Below are positions 1 to 9,143 of a DNA stretch of 64,000 nucleotides, one piece after another. The notes beneath the pieces are model-generated. The model did not search any database and was not told where the DNA came from. It saw only the letters and a program-made list of their open reading frames with translations. Position 1 is the first letter of the stretch. The number at the start of each line of letters is the position of its first letter. Origin of the DNA: Pseudoramibacter porci (GTDB lineage: Bacteria > Bacillota > Clostridia > Eubacteriales > Eubacteriaceae); the NCBI RefSeq assembly GCF_009696145.1, contig NZ_VUMO01000003.1:62001-126000 (forward strand). The letters are read 5' to 3'. A program made the translations under genes and the position numbers.

Positions 1-1496
1 GCTTTGCGTATCTGCTGCTTGACCACATCGGCGATTTCGCAGAGAATCGCGTCGCCCGCTTTGTGGCCGTAGGTATCGTTGACCTTTTTGAAGTAATCCA
101 CATCGTACATCAGAGCCGCAAAATCGTCCTCTTGTTTTTCCTGCCGAATCAGGGCGCTTGTGGTCTCGTTCAAGAGCCGGCGGTTGGCCAGCCCGGTGAG
201 CTGATCGTGGAGCGCCATCACCTGCAGCTTGTCGATGACCTCGTGCAGTTCGGCGGTCGTCTGTTCCAAAAACGTCACCAGCCGGTCGGACAACTCGATG
301 GGCTGGTTAGCGTTCTCCTCTAATTTGTCGTCGTGCACGCAAACCGGCGCCCCGGCTTTGGGCGGCCCTTCGCGAAAGGCCACCGCGACGATGCTGCTGT
401 TAAGAATCCCGCCGTTTCGCCCGGTCCGTAGAATTTCGCTGCCGCCGTAGCCCCAGATGGCCTGCGGCACCACTTGCGCAAAATAACTAAGCTCTAAATC
501 CGAATCGGCATTGCCCAGCAGAAGCCGCCGGTTCAAACAGGTGATCAGGATCAGGGATTCCGGCTTAAAACGTGCGATCCATTTGGCACAGTTAAGCGCG
601 TGCTCAAGGAGCAGGCCCTTTCTGGAGTAGGACAGGCTCACCCGCGCCCCTTCGCGCATCGGCGTGAACATCCGAATGGCGCCCCGCTCGTCGAAATCAA
701 CGGGGATGCGCGCCGACATCATGCTCCCGGTCTGCTCCAGCAGCGGAAAAGCCGCGTTGTTGGCGTAAAAATTGGCGTCGGGCTTCAGCCCCAGGTATTT
801 GGCGTACAAATCCATCGCCGGCCGGTTGTCGATCGTCTCGATGTAGCCCCCCGGCGCGATTTTTGTCACCCGATGCTCCCGCCCCAGCGGTTTCCACCCG
901 AGCACTTGTTCAGCTTCAATTTCGAGATCTTCGCCGTTAAAGGCGGCCGCCACCGCGCCATCCCGATAAATTTTCGTGCCGCAGAATACATAAAACCGAT
1001 CGGAATTGAGCACCTTGGAGCCGGCCTGTGCGCCAAAAATCGGTGTGTGGGGCAGCTCCCCGGCGACGGTCTCTAAATAATCAAAGGGTTGGGCTGATTT
1101 CATCGCGGTCAAAAACAAAATGCCCTTGAGATCCTGCCGATCGATCTGACTTAGAAAATCCTCTGCCGCCGTCTTCGCCGGCATGCCCGCGGTATCCGCA
1201 CCGACGACCTGCACACGGCTGTTTTCAAAGAGCATGAGACTGCAGACCGTCGTGTTATTCGCCAAGGCCATGTCCGCTTTCAATTTGCCGAGGAGGGTCA
1301 TGCCGAATACCTTCGTCTCTGGCAATTCGGCCGCCAATGTGTCCAGATGGGCCTGGATTTCATCAAGATTATTTTCGCTTTCAAAAACCAACAGCGCGCG
1401 CTCAGATGCCGCGGCGTAGGCCGGATCTTTTTGAATATCCCGAACCATCTCCGACATCGTGTGCGTGTTGTTAATGAGATATTTTTTTTGAATCAT
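1..1496 (-). CDS. FIST-domain diguanylate cyclase, partial (C-terminus beyond the window)
   Basis: Probable sensor that makes cyclic di-GMP. About 498 residues are visible. Residues 1-380 look like a FIST N plus FIST C sensory module (small-ligand sensor family), with the segment GAQAGSKVLNSDRFYVF typical of FIST. A GGDEF domain starts near residue 430 with LHDQLTGLANRR and MYDVDYFKKVNDTYGHKAGD. The window edge cuts the gene before the GGDEF signature itself, so catalytic competence cannot be judged. No membrane segment is seen, so it is probably cytosolic. The ATG at 1496 is preceded by GGCGGG. It stands alone, and the terminator of the aldehyde dehydrogenase gene lies upstream. Family assignment is confident; the signal sensed is unknown. 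Confidence 0.85.
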   Translation of the reverse strand, partial: MIQKKYLINNTHTMSEMVRDIQKDPAYAAASERALLVFESENNLDEIQAHLDTLAAELPETKVFGMTLLGKLKADMALANNTTVCSLMLFENSRVQVVGADTAGMPAKTAAEDFLSQIDRQDLKGILFLTAMKSAQPFDYLETVAGELPHTPIFGAQAGSKVLNSDRFYVFCGTKIYRDGAVAAAFNGEDLEIEAEQVLGWKPLGREHRVTKIAPGGYIETIDNRPAMDLYAKYLGLKPDANFYANNAAFPLLEQTGSMMSARIPVDFDERGAIRMFTPMREGARVSLSYSRKGLLLEHALNCAKWIARFKPESLILITCLNRRLLLGNADSDLELSYFAQVVPQAIWGYGGSEILRTGRNGGILNSSIVAVAFREGPPKAGAPVCVHDDKLEENANQPIELSDRLVTFLEQTTAELHEVIDKLQVMALHDQLTGLANRRLLNETTSALIRQEKQEDDFAALMYDVDYFKKVNDTYGHKAGDAILCEIADVVKQQIRK

Positions 1497-1659
1497 ATTC
1501 CCGCCAATCTAGAGCCGATACGCTCGTACCGGCTTTATCTGTCTTTTTGTTTCGAATCGGCCAGTTGCTTAAAAATTTACTGACACGTTACTTTTTCTAC
1601 ACGCTTATTAATATAACAGAGTTGATAACGATTTGCAATGCACAAAAAAAATTCGGTCA

Positions 1660-1698
1660 GCAAAAAAGGATGCCTGCTGTCAAAACAGCAGGCATCCG
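1660..1698 (-). terminator. Intrinsic terminator of the aldehyde dehydrogenase gene
   Basis: A 12-bp perfect stem (1668-1679 with 1686-1697) and a loop of six bases are followed on the minus strand by a run of T (1662-1667). The stretch 1497-1659 holds nothing else recognisable. Confidence 0.9.
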
Positions 1699-1724
1699 TA
1701 AAGTGGAGGATTTGAGGCGGCGCT

Positions 1725-3215
1725 TTAAACTGCCGGGAAAAAGCCTGACGGCGCGTCGGACAAATTGATCATGATGTTCTTGCAGACGGTATAAGCGTCG
1801 AGAATGGCTAAGTCGGTTTCGCGGCCGTATCCGGATTTCTTCACGCCGCCGAAGGGGGCGCCTGCCGGGATCATGTTGTAGGTGTTGACCCACATTCTGC
1901 CGGTTTCGACTTTTCTAGCCACGCGAAGCGCCCGGGTGATGTCCCGCGTCCAGACGCCGCCGCCAAGGCCGTATTCCGAATCGTTGGCCATGGCGATAAC
2001 TTCCTCCTCGGTGTTGAAGCGGATGACGACGGCCACCGGCCCGAAGATTTCTTCCTGAGCCACGCGCATGTCGTTGGTCACGCCGGTGATTAAGGTCGGC
2101 TTGAAGAAATTGCCCTTGGCGAGATCGCCGTCGCTGTTTTTTTCGCCGCCGGCCGCAATGGTCGCCCCTTCTGCTCTGGCGATGTCGATGTAGGAGGCGA
2201 TCTTCTTCACCTGGCCGGCGTTGATCTGAGAGCCGACCTGGGTCGCCGGATCTAAGGGATCGCCCTGGACGACTTTGCCGAATTGCTCGGTCAGTTTTTC
2301 GACAAATTCGTCGTAAATGCCGTCCTGCACGAAAATGCGGGACCCGGCGCAGCAGACCTGCCCCTGGTTGAACAAGATGCCGAGCTGTGCGCCGTCGAGC
2401 GCTTGCTCGAGATTGGCGTCATCGAAGAAAATGTTCGCGCTCTTGCCGCCGAGCTCTAAGGTCGCCGGGATGAGTTTGTCCGCCGCGGCCCGGGCCACAT
2501 TGTAACCCACTTCTGTCGAGCCGGTGAAGGCGAGTTTACGCAGGTCCGGATGGTCGAGAATGTACTGCCCGGAGCGGGAGCCCTTGCCGCTGATGACGTT
2601 GATCACGCCGGCCGGCACCACGTCCTGAATCAATTCCATGAGGACCAGCAGGCTCAGCGGGGTCGTCGAGGACGATTTGATGACGACGCAGTTCCCTGCG
2701 GCCAAGGCCGGCGCCAGTTTCCAGGCTGCCATCAAAAACGGGAAGTTCCACGGGACGATCTGCCCGACGACGCCGATGGGTTCGCGCAGTTCCAGGCTCA
2801 AGAGCCCGCCGTCGAGAACCGTCGCGTTGCCCTTCTGGGTCAGAACGGCGCCGGCAAAATAACGGAAATGATCCGCCGCGTAGGGCACGTCAATGGTCAT
2901 CGTTTCCCGAATGGGTTTGCCGTTGTCGAGGGTTTCGACCCGAGCCAGTCTTTCTTTGTTGGCGTCGATGATATCGGCAATTTTATTTAAGACCGCAGCC
3001 CGCTGGCCGGGCTCTGTGTCGCGCCAGGCTGGAAAAGCTTTCCAGGCGGCCGCCACTGCGGCATCAACATCTTCTTTAGTCGCTTCTGCAACTTCGGCGA
3101 GCTGTTCACCCGTCGCTGGATTCATTACTTTAAAATACGCTTGATCGGATGAGGCTCTGAATGTGCCATCAATAAACAGGCCATATTTTTCTTTCAGGTT
3201 GCTTTGTGTTGTCAT
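1725..3215 (-). CDS. NAD(P)-dependent aldehyde dehydrogenase
   Basis: Oxidises an aldehyde to its carboxylate. At 496 residues it is full length for the ALDH superfamily. Visible motifs: PWNFP near 155, GSTEVG near 232, the general-base glutamate E254 in LELGGKS, the nucleophilic cysteine C288 in GQVCCAGSR, and EIFGPV near 390. It resembles betaine-, aminobutyraldehyde- and retinal-type ALDHs; substrate specificity cannot be read from sequence. The ATG has AAAAGGAGC upstream at good spacing. It is transcribed divergently from a MocR/GabR-type regulator, a common arrangement for amine or GABA catabolic dehydrogenases, so that regulator is its likely controller. A strong terminator follows. Confidence 0.92.
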   Translation of the reverse strand: MTTQSNLKEKYGLFIDGTFRASSDQAYFKVMNPATGEQLAEVAEATKEDVDAAVAAAWKAFPAWRDTEPGQRAAVLNKIADIIDANKERLARVETLDNGKPIRETMTIDVPYAADHFRYFAGAVLTQKGNATVLDGGLLSLELREPIGVVGQIVPWNFPFLMAAWKLAPALAAGNCVVIKSSSTTPLSLLVLMELIQDVVPAGVINVISGKGSRSGQYILDHPDLRKLAFTGSTEVGYNVARAAADKLIPATLELGGKSANIFFDDANLEQALDGAQLGILFNQGQVCCAGSRIFVQDGIYDEFVEKLTEQFGKVVQGDPLDPATQVGSQINAGQVKKIASYIDIARAEGATIAAGGEKNSDGDLAKGNFFKPTLITGVTNDMRVAQEEIFGPVAVVIRFNTEEEVIAMANDSEYGLGGGVWTRDITRALRVARKVETGRMWVNTYNMIPAGAPFGGVKKSGYGRETDLAILDAYTVCKNIMINLSDAPSGFFPAV

Positions 3216-3241
3216 GTGAATAGCTCCTTTTGTTTAAGTTG

Positions 3242-3275
3242 GTGACATTATCCGCCAATTCTGATATGATGATAA
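3242..3275. promoter_or_regulatory. Overlapping divergent promoters, aldehyde dehydrogenase / mocR
   Basis: Plus strand: GTGACA (3242-3247), 17 bases, TATGAT (3265-3270), reading to the regulator. Minus strand: TTATCA (3270-3275), 17 bases, GATAAT (3247-3252), reading to the dehydrogenase. The two promoters occupy the same 34 bases, so a regulator bound here could control both genes. Confidence 0.65.
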
Positions 3276-3309
3276 GCGTCAGATTATTTTTATTTTATGG
3301 GACCAGATT

Positions 3310-4704
3310 ATGATTTCTTACGATTTATCCAAACGCGGCGATATGCCGCGCTACCAATATTTATACGCGCGCATCCGCGAAGACATCACAAACGGGCGCC
3401 TGCGCCCTGACGAGCGCATGCCCAGCAAGCGCCGGTTCGCCGAGGTGCTTTCCGTCAGCGTCAACACCGTCATGGCGGCCTACGATCTCCTCGTCGCCGA
3501 GGGCTTTTTGTACACCGTCGAAAAAAAGGGCTATTTTGTCAGCCGGCTGCATTACGTCGTGCCTAAGGCCGGCAAAAAACCCATGGCGCCGCCGGAGCCC
3601 TCGGAGGACAGCCACTGGTTTATGGATTTCCGCGCGTCCCACGCGCCGCTGCAGCTGTTTCCCGCGAGCCTGTGGGCCAAATGCATGCGGGAGGCCATCG
3701 GCGTCTCCGACAGCACGCTGATGAGCACCGTCTCCTGGAGGGGGATGCGGGTGCTGCGGGAGGCCATCGCCGCCGAGCTGGCCGATCACCGCGGCATGAC
3801 CCGGGTCTCCCCCGAGCAGATCGTCGTCGGCGCCGGCACGGAATACCTCTACAGCCGGCTCATGCAGATCCTCGGCACCGATCTCACCATCGCCAGCGCC
3901 GACACCGGCCCCTCCAAATTCGCACAGATCGCCCGGAACCACGGCCACCATTGGCGCTATTTCCCCATCGACGAAAAGAATCTCCGAGTGGACCTCATCA
4001 GCCAAGCGCCGGTCGACGTCGTGCAGCTGTCTCCGGCGAACCTCTTCCCCTACGGCACCACCATGCCCATCGACCGGCGCATCGCCTTTTTCGAATGGGC
4101 CAACGCGGCGAAGGGCCGCTGGATCGTCGAGGACGATTACGACGCCGAGTTCTGCTTCGTGCCGGCGGGCCACCGCTCGATGTTCTCCGAGGACGCCCAG
4201 GACAAGGTGATTTACCTTAACACCTTCTCGAAAACCATGGTCCCCTCCCTGCGCATCAGCTACATGGTGCTGCCGCCGGCGCTGCTTGCGCGCTACGAGG
4301 AAACGGTGAGCTTCTACGCCTGCTCGGTGTCCAGCTTCGAGCAATACGCCCTCGCGCTCTTCATTAACCGCGGCTATTACGAGCGCCATCTGTTCCGGCT
4401 GTTAAAGCATTACCGCAAGCTGCGGGCGGCCATCCTCAACGAGATCCGCCACAATGCGGTCCTTTCCCGTATCGCCGAGGTGGCCGATTTCGGCGTTGGC
4501 ACCCATTTTTTAATGACGGTCCGCACCGATCTGCCCGAGGATGAGATTCTCTCCCGGGCCGCGGCCAAATCCCTTCGGTTTCATTTTTTCCACCCGCTGA
4601 ACCAAAAGCCGCCGGCGGGCTGCGTGCAGATCATCATCAATTTTGCAAGCATCGAGGCGGCGAATGTCCACGCGGTTTTTGAACGCCTCGCCACCATTTT
4701 TTAA
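3310..4704 (+). CDS. MocR/GabR-family regulator (GntR HTH fused to aminotransferase fold)
   Basis: PLP-dependent transcription factor of 464 residues. Residues 10-80 form a GntR winged helix (RPDERMPSKRRFAEVLSVS, then VNTVMAAYDLLVAEGFL). Residues 105-464 form a fold-type I aminotransferase domain with the cofactor aspartate region VEDDYDAEF (274-281) and the Schiff-base lysine K308 in NTFSKTM. MocR proteins use this domain as an effector sensor rather than an enzyme. The start has only a weak ribosome site. It faces the aldehyde dehydrogenase gene across shared promoters and probably regulates it and itself. Targets such as GabR (GABA), PdxR (vitamin B6) or TauR (taurine) cannot be told apart here. 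Confidence 0.9.
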   Translation: MISYDLSKRGDMPRYQYLYARIREDITNGRLRPDERMPSKRRFAEVLSVSVNTVMAAYDLLVAEGFLYTVEKKGYFVSRLHYVVPKAGKKPMAPPEPSEDSHWFMDFRASHAPLQLFPASLWAKCMREAIGVSDSTLMSTVSWRGMRVLREAIAAELADHRGMTRVSPEQIVVGAGTEYLYSRLMQILGTDLTIASADTGPSKFAQIARNHGHHWRYFPIDEKNLRVDLISQAPVDVVQLSPANLFPYGTTMPIDRRIAFFEWANAAKGRWIVEDDYDAEFCFVPAGHRSMFSEDAQDKVIYLNTFSKTMVPSLRISYMVLPPALLARYEETVSFYACSVSSFEQYALALFINRGYYERHLFRLLKHYRKLRAAILNEIRHNAVLSRIAEVADFGVGTHFLMTVRTDLPEDEILSRAAAKSLRFHFFHPLNQKPPAGCVQIIINFASIEAANVHAVFERLATIF

Positions 4705-4710
4705 CTCGCA

Positions 4711-4745
4711 AAAAAAGGGATGCGCCCTTCGACGTATCCCTTTTT
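4711..4745. terminator. Bidirectional terminator between mocR and the RmlB-like gene
   Basis: AAAAAGGGAT pairs with ATCCCTTTTT around a 14-base loop, giving T runs on both strands. It ends two converging genes. Confidence 0.8.
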
Positions 4746-4756
4746 CTGATATCGGC

Positions 4757-5722
4757 CTATTTTTTTTGATCGTCCCACCAATCCATATGGTGTAAATACC
4801 ACTCGTATGTGGTTTTGATGCCCGAGCTCCAAGTGGTCCGCGGCGTCCAGTTGAGCTCGTCGTGAATCTTGTCGGCGTTGACGGTGAACAGCTTGTCCTT
4901 CGGGCCGGGCAGCGGTACATTTTCCAGCTGTACCGCCGATTTGCCGAGGGCGTCGCAGAGGGTCTGCACCGTCTCGATGTCGCTGCGTTCCGCGCCGCTG
5001 GCGACGTTGTAAATTTCCCCCGGCTCGCCGTTGAACAAAATCCGGTCGATGGCCCGGCAGTGATCTTCCACGAAAGTCCAGTCCCGGACGTTTTGTCCCG
5101 TCCCCGGCGCATCAATATCCTGATTGTGCAGCGCGTGAATGATCGTCTCGGGGATCAGGGCGTTGGGCGTCTGGGACGGCCCGTAATTGGCCGTGCACCG
5201 CGAAATCGTCACGGCGATGGCCTTTTCGCTCCCACAGGCGAGGACAAAGGCGTCCGCCGCCGCCTTGGAGGCCGCGTAGACCGAGCCCGGTCTTGGCGCC
5301 TCGGTTTCGTAAATCTGGTGGTCGTCGCCGAGGGAGATGGCCCCGTAGACGTCCGCCGTCGAGACCTGGTGAAACCGCGGCACGCCGCTGTTCACGCAGG
5401 CCTCGAGCAGCCGCACCGTGCCAGTCACGTTGGTCTCAAGGCAAAGGTCCGCCCGGCCGCTTTCCCGGCCGGCCGCCGCGAAATTGATCACCACGTCGGG
5501 CTTTTCCACTTTGAGGATGCTCTCGATCGTCGGCTGATCAGTAATGTCCGCTTCGATGAAAGCGAAATTTGGCGATTCGAAGGCTTCGCCCAGATTTCTG
5601 AGATTGCCGCGGCGCTTCAGCGCGTCGACGCAGACCAGCGTATCCCATGGGTGATGCTTGCGCCAATAATGAATAAAATTGCTGCCCACAAAACCGGCCC
5701 CGCCGGCTGCCAAGATTTTCAT
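4757..5722 (-). CDS. RmlB-like extended SDR (NAD-dependent epimerase/dehydratase family)
   Basis: Nucleotide-sugar SDR of 321 residues from the ATG at 5722, which has GGAGGG at good spacing; an upstream in-frame ATG lacks a ribosome site. Rossmann motif GGAGFVG at 7-13; Tyr149 and Lys153 in YAASK; RmlB-like segments ANYGPSQTPNALIPETII and GQNVRDWTFVEDHCRAID. The overall match is to dTDP-glucose 4,6-dehydratase. However, the catalytic segment reads STADVYG (121-127), where RmlB enzymes have STDEVYG. The dehydratase Asp is thus Ala, and Glu is Asp. It also lacks rmlA, rmlC and rmlD neighbours. It may be an epimerase or an altered dehydratase; family is sure, reaction is not. Confidence 0.85.
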   Translation of the reverse strand: MKILAAGGAGFVGSNFIHYWRKHHPWDTLVCVDALKRRGNLRNLGEAFESPNFAFIEADITDQPTIESILKVEKPDVVINFAAAGRESGRADLCLETNVTGTVRLLEACVNSGVPRFHQVSTADVYGAISLGDDHQIYETEAPRPGSVYAASKAAADAFVLACGSEKAIAVTISRCTANYGPSQTPNALIPETIIHALHNQDIDAPGTGQNVRDWTFVEDHCRAIDRILFNGEPGEIYNVASGAERSDIETVQTLCDALGKSAVQLENVPLPGPKDKLFTVNADKIHDELNWTPRTTWSSGIKTTYEWYLHHMDWWDDQKK

Positions 5723-5824
5723 GTGTCTGTCCCTCCTGTCCAAATGATCCAAGCGCTTCCCGCGCGTTATTTTTATTTTATCTCAATTTATTTATATTAT
5801 ATCGTATTTTTTTTAAGAATCACA

Positions 5825-5856
5825 TAAAAAAGCCAGCTCATTTTCATGAACTGGCG
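5825..5856 (-). terminator. Terminator of the purA-carAB operon
   Basis: A 10-bp stem (5832-5841 with 5846-5855, one mismatch) is followed on the minus strand by six T, just after carB. Confidence 0.85.
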
Positions 5857-5882
5857 TATAAATGGCCGTGTTGGATAAAAAC

Positions 5883-8800
5883 TCAGATCTTCGTGATGTC
5901 GACGAGGGGAATGTCCGCGAGGGCGCTCTTGCTTTCGAGACAGCCGAGCAGGGCCCGGACGGTATCCAGCGCCGTCATCAGCGTGACGGAATTGTCGACC
6001 GCCTTCCGGCGCATTTTGACTTCGTCGATGCCCGGCTGGCGCCCCTTGGTCGAGGTAGAGACGACGTAGTCGACTTCCCGATTTTCGAGGAGGTCGCCGA
6101 TATTAGGCCGCGCTTCAGACAGCCGTCTGACCACGTGAACCGGCAGGCCGTTTTCCCGCAGCACCTTGGCCGTGCCGACGGTCGCGTTGAGCTTGAAGCC
6201 AAGCGCGTGGAATCGGCGCCCGATGTCGATGATTTCCGGCTTGTCAATATCCCGGACGGTGAGCAGCACCGCGCCACTTCGCACGATGTCGCTGCCGGCT
6301 CTGGCCACAAAGCCTTTGTAAATCGCGTCTTCAAAGGTTTTGGCGACGCCGAGGACTTCCCCGGTGGATTTCATTTCCGGCCCGAGCTGGGTGTCTACGT
6401 CTTCGAGTTTCGAGAAGCTGAACACCGGCACCTTCACCGCGACGTGATCTTTCACCGGGTGCAGCCCCGAGTGATCGATCCCCATATCTTTGAGGGTTTC
6501 GCCCATCATGATCCGGGTGGCCATGTCGACCATCGGCACGTCCGTGACCTTGGAAATGTACGGGACGGTCCGGCTGGAGCGCGGGTTGACTTCGATGACG
6601 TACACCGTTTCGTCCATGACGACGAACTGAATGTTCATCAGCCCGATGACGTGGAGCTCCTTGGCGAGCTTGCCGGTGTAGTCGATGATGGTCTGCTGCA
6701 CTTTTTCGGACAAGGTGTGTGGCGGATAGACCGAGATGGAGTCGCCGGAGTGGACCCCGGCCTTTTCCACGTGTTCCATGATCCCCGGGATCAGGAAGTT
6801 TTCGCCGTCGCAGATCGCGTCGACTTCCACTTCTTTGCCCATCAGGTATTTGTCGATGAGGACCGGGTTCTTGATTTCGTGGGAGGTGATGATGCCCATG
6901 TACTCGCGGACGTCGTCGTCGGTGTGGGCAATGATCATGTTCTGCCCGCCGAGAACGTAGGACGGTCTGAGCAGCACCGGATAGCCGAGGCGGTTGGCTT
7001 CGGCGAGGGCTTCTTCGGTTTTGAAGACGGTGCCGCCCTTCGGCCGCGGGATGCCGCAGCGTTCAAGGCATTCGTCGAAGAGCTCGCGGTCTTCCGCCGC
7101 GTCGATGTATTTGGGATCGGTCCCGAGAATCGGCACCTTGATTTCGTCGAGATGCTGGGTCAGCTTGATGGCCGTCTGACCGCCGAACTGGACGATGGCC
7201 CCGTCGGGCTGTTCCGTTTCGACGATGGCGCGGACGTCTTCCGCGGTCAGCGGTTCGAAGTACAGCCGGTCCGAGGTGTCGAAGTCGGTCGAGACCGTTT
7301 CCGGGTTGTTGTTGACGATGATGGCTTCGTAGCCCAGCTCGCGAAGGGCCCAGGCGCAGTGCACGGCGCAGTAGTCGAACTCAATTCCCTGGCCAATGCG
7401 GATGGGCCCGGAGCCGAAGACCATAATCCGCTTTTTGCCGCTGGCGTGTTCTTCGAGGAATTCCTCTGCTTCGTTTTCGCTGTCCCGGGTCGAGTAGAAA
7501 TACGGGGTTTCCGCGTCGAATTCCCCGGCGCAGGTGTCGACCATTTTGAACGAGGCGTACGGCTTCATTTTGATCTGTTTTTCAACGGCTTCCGGCAGCT
7601 CGACGTGGCAGGTCTTCGGGTTGTAGGGCAGGCGGGTCAGACGGGCGATCGTCGAATCGAGAAAGCCCAGCTGACGGGCGACGGTGATGCGTTCGGCGGC
7701 GCGGTCGTCGCCGATGCCCTTTTCGCACAAATCCCGTTCCATAATCGCCAGGTGGCGCAGCTTGTCGAGGAACCACATGTCGATCATGGTGATCGCGTGA
7801 ATTTGATCCATCGGGATGCCGCGGTACAGCGCTTCGTAAACCACGAAGCAGCGTTCGTCGTCCTTGCGGCCCAGGGCTTCGACGATTTCTTCGTCGGAAG
7901 CCTTGCGGTATTTTTCGACCGACAAGGTATCAAAGCCCAGCTCGATGGAGCGGATGGCCTTCATCATGCCCTGTTCAAAGCTGTTGCCGATGGCCATAAT
8001 TTCCCCCGTAGCCTTCATCTGGGTGCCGAGGGTCCGTCTCGCGTAGACGAATTTGTCAAAGGGCCATCTCGGGAATTTGACGACGATGTAGTCGATGACC
8101 GGTTCGAAACAGGCCGGCGTTTTGCCAGTGATGTCGTTGGTGATTTCGTCGAGGCTGAAGCCCACAGCGATGAGGCTGGCGATCTTCGCGATCGGGTAGC
8201 CGGTGGCTTTTGAAGCCAGCGCCGACGAGCGGGACACCCGCGGGTTGACTTCGATGACCGCGTAGTTGAAGTTGTCTGGGTTTAAGGCGAACTGGCAGTT
8301 GCAGCCCCCTTCGACTTTGAGGGTCGAGATGATTTTCAAGGCCGAGGTGCGCAGCATCTGGTACTCTTTGTCCGACAAGGTCTGACACGGCGCGACGACG
8401 ATGGAGTCGCCGGTGTGAATGCCGACCGGGTCGAAGTTTTCCATGGAGCAGACGGTGATGACGTTGCCCTTGCCGTCCCGCATGACTTCGAATTCGATTT
8501 CCTTCCAGCCTGAGATATCCCGTTCGATGAGCACCTGGTGAATCGGCGAGAGGCGCAGCCCTCGGGTCGCGATGCGGTGCAAGTCCTTCGGGGTGGCGGC
8601 GATGCCGCCGCCGGTGCCGCCGAGGGTAAAGGCTGGACGGACGATGACCGGATAGCCGATGGACGCCGCGAAATCCATGGCGTCGTCGACGGATTCGACG
8701 ACTTTCGACGGAATGGTCGGCTCGCCAATTTTGCGCATGGTGTCCTTGAAGGCCTGGCGGTCTTCGGCCTTGTCGATGGTTTCCACGTTGGCGCCGAGCA

Positions 8801-9143
8801 GTTCGACGCCGTGTTCATCGAGGAAGCCGCTGCGCGCCAGCGCCATCGACAGGTTGAGCCCCGTCTGGCCGCCGAGGGTAGAGAGCACGCCGTCGGGCTT
8901 TTCCTTGAGGATGACCCGCTTGACAACGTCTTCGGTCAGCGGTTCGATGTAAACTTCGTCGGCCATGGCCTTGTCGGTCATGATCGTTGCCGGGTTGGAG
9001 TTGATGAGCACGACCTCGAGCCCCGCCTGACGCAAGGCCTTACAGGCCTGAGTGCCGGCGTAGTCGAATTCCGCCGCCTGTCCGATAATGATCGGGCCGG
9101 AACCGATGACCAGTACTTTCTTCAGTTCTTTCTTTAAAGGCAT
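5883..9143 (-). CDS. carB: Carbamoyl-phosphate synthase, large subunit
   Basis: Synthesises carbamoyl phosphate from bicarbonate, ammonia and two ATP, for pyrimidines and arginine. At 1086 residues it is full length. It shows the two homologous ATP-grasp halves: the first opens with VLVIGSGPIIIGQAAEFDYAG near 10, the second repeats IMVFGSGPIRIGQGIEFDYCA near 560. Both carry NPR-type motifs (IEVNPRVSRSSALASK, IEVNPRSSRTVPYISK). The C-terminal MGS-like allosteric domain covers about 940-1086. It overlaps carA by 10 bases and belongs to a purA-carA-carB transcript, ending at a terminator. The long ORFs on the opposite strand are codon-bias shadows. Confidence 0.98.
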   Translation of the reverse strand: MPLKKELKKVLVIGSGPIIIGQAAEFDYAGTQACKALRQAGLEVVLINSNPATIMTDKAMADEVYIEPLTEDVVKRVILKEKPDGVLSTLGGQTGLNLSMALARSGFLDEHGVELLGANVETIDKAEDRQAFKDTMRKIGEPTIPSKVVESVDDAMDFAASIGYPVIVRPAFTLGGTGGGIAATPKDLHRIATRGLRLSPIHQVLIERDISGWKEIEFEVMRDGKGNVITVCSMENFDPVGIHTGDSIVVAPCQTLSDKEYQMLRTSALKIISTLKVEGGCNCQFALNPDNFNYAVIEVNPRVSRSSALASKATGYPIAKIASLIAVGFSLDEITNDITGKTPACFEPVIDYIVVKFPRWPFDKFVYARRTLGTQMKATGEIMAIGNSFEQGMMKAIRSIELGFDTLSVEKYRKASDEEIVEALGRKDDERCFVVYEALYRGIPMDQIHAITMIDMWFLDKLRHLAIMERDLCEKGIGDDRAAERITVARQLGFLDSTIARLTRLPYNPKTCHVELPEAVEKQIKMKPYASFKMVDTCAGEFDAETPYFYSTRDSENEAEEFLEEHASGKKRIMVFGSGPIRIGQGIEFDYCAVHCAWALRELGYEAIIVNNNPETVSTDFDTSDRLYFEPLTAEDVRAIVETEQPDGAIVQFGGQTAIKLTQHLDEIKVPILGTDPKYIDAAEDRELFDECLERCGIPRPKGGTVFKTEEALAEANRLGYPVLLRPSYVLGGQNMIIAHTDDDVREYMGIITSHEIKNPVLIDKYLMGKEVEVDAICDGENFLIPGIMEHVEKAGVHSGDSISVYPPHTLSEKVQQTIIDYTGKLAKELHVIGLMNIQFVVMDETVYVIEVNPRSSRTVPYISKVTDVPMVDMATRIMMGETLKDMGIDHSGLHPVKDHVAVKVPVFSFSKLEDVDTQLGPEMKSTGEVLGVAKTFEDAIYKGFVARAGSDIVRSGAVLLTVRDIDKPEIIDIGRRFHALGFKLNATVGTAKVLRENGLPVHVVRRLSEARPNIGDLLENREVDYVVSTSTKGRQPGIDEVKMRRKAVDNSVTLMTALDTVRALLGCLESKSALADIPLVDITKI

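Noticed and set aside
5862-8213. 783-residue open frame on the strand opposite carB
   Set aside because: It mirrors carB codon bias in a GC-rich gene, has no ribosome site and no recognisable domain.
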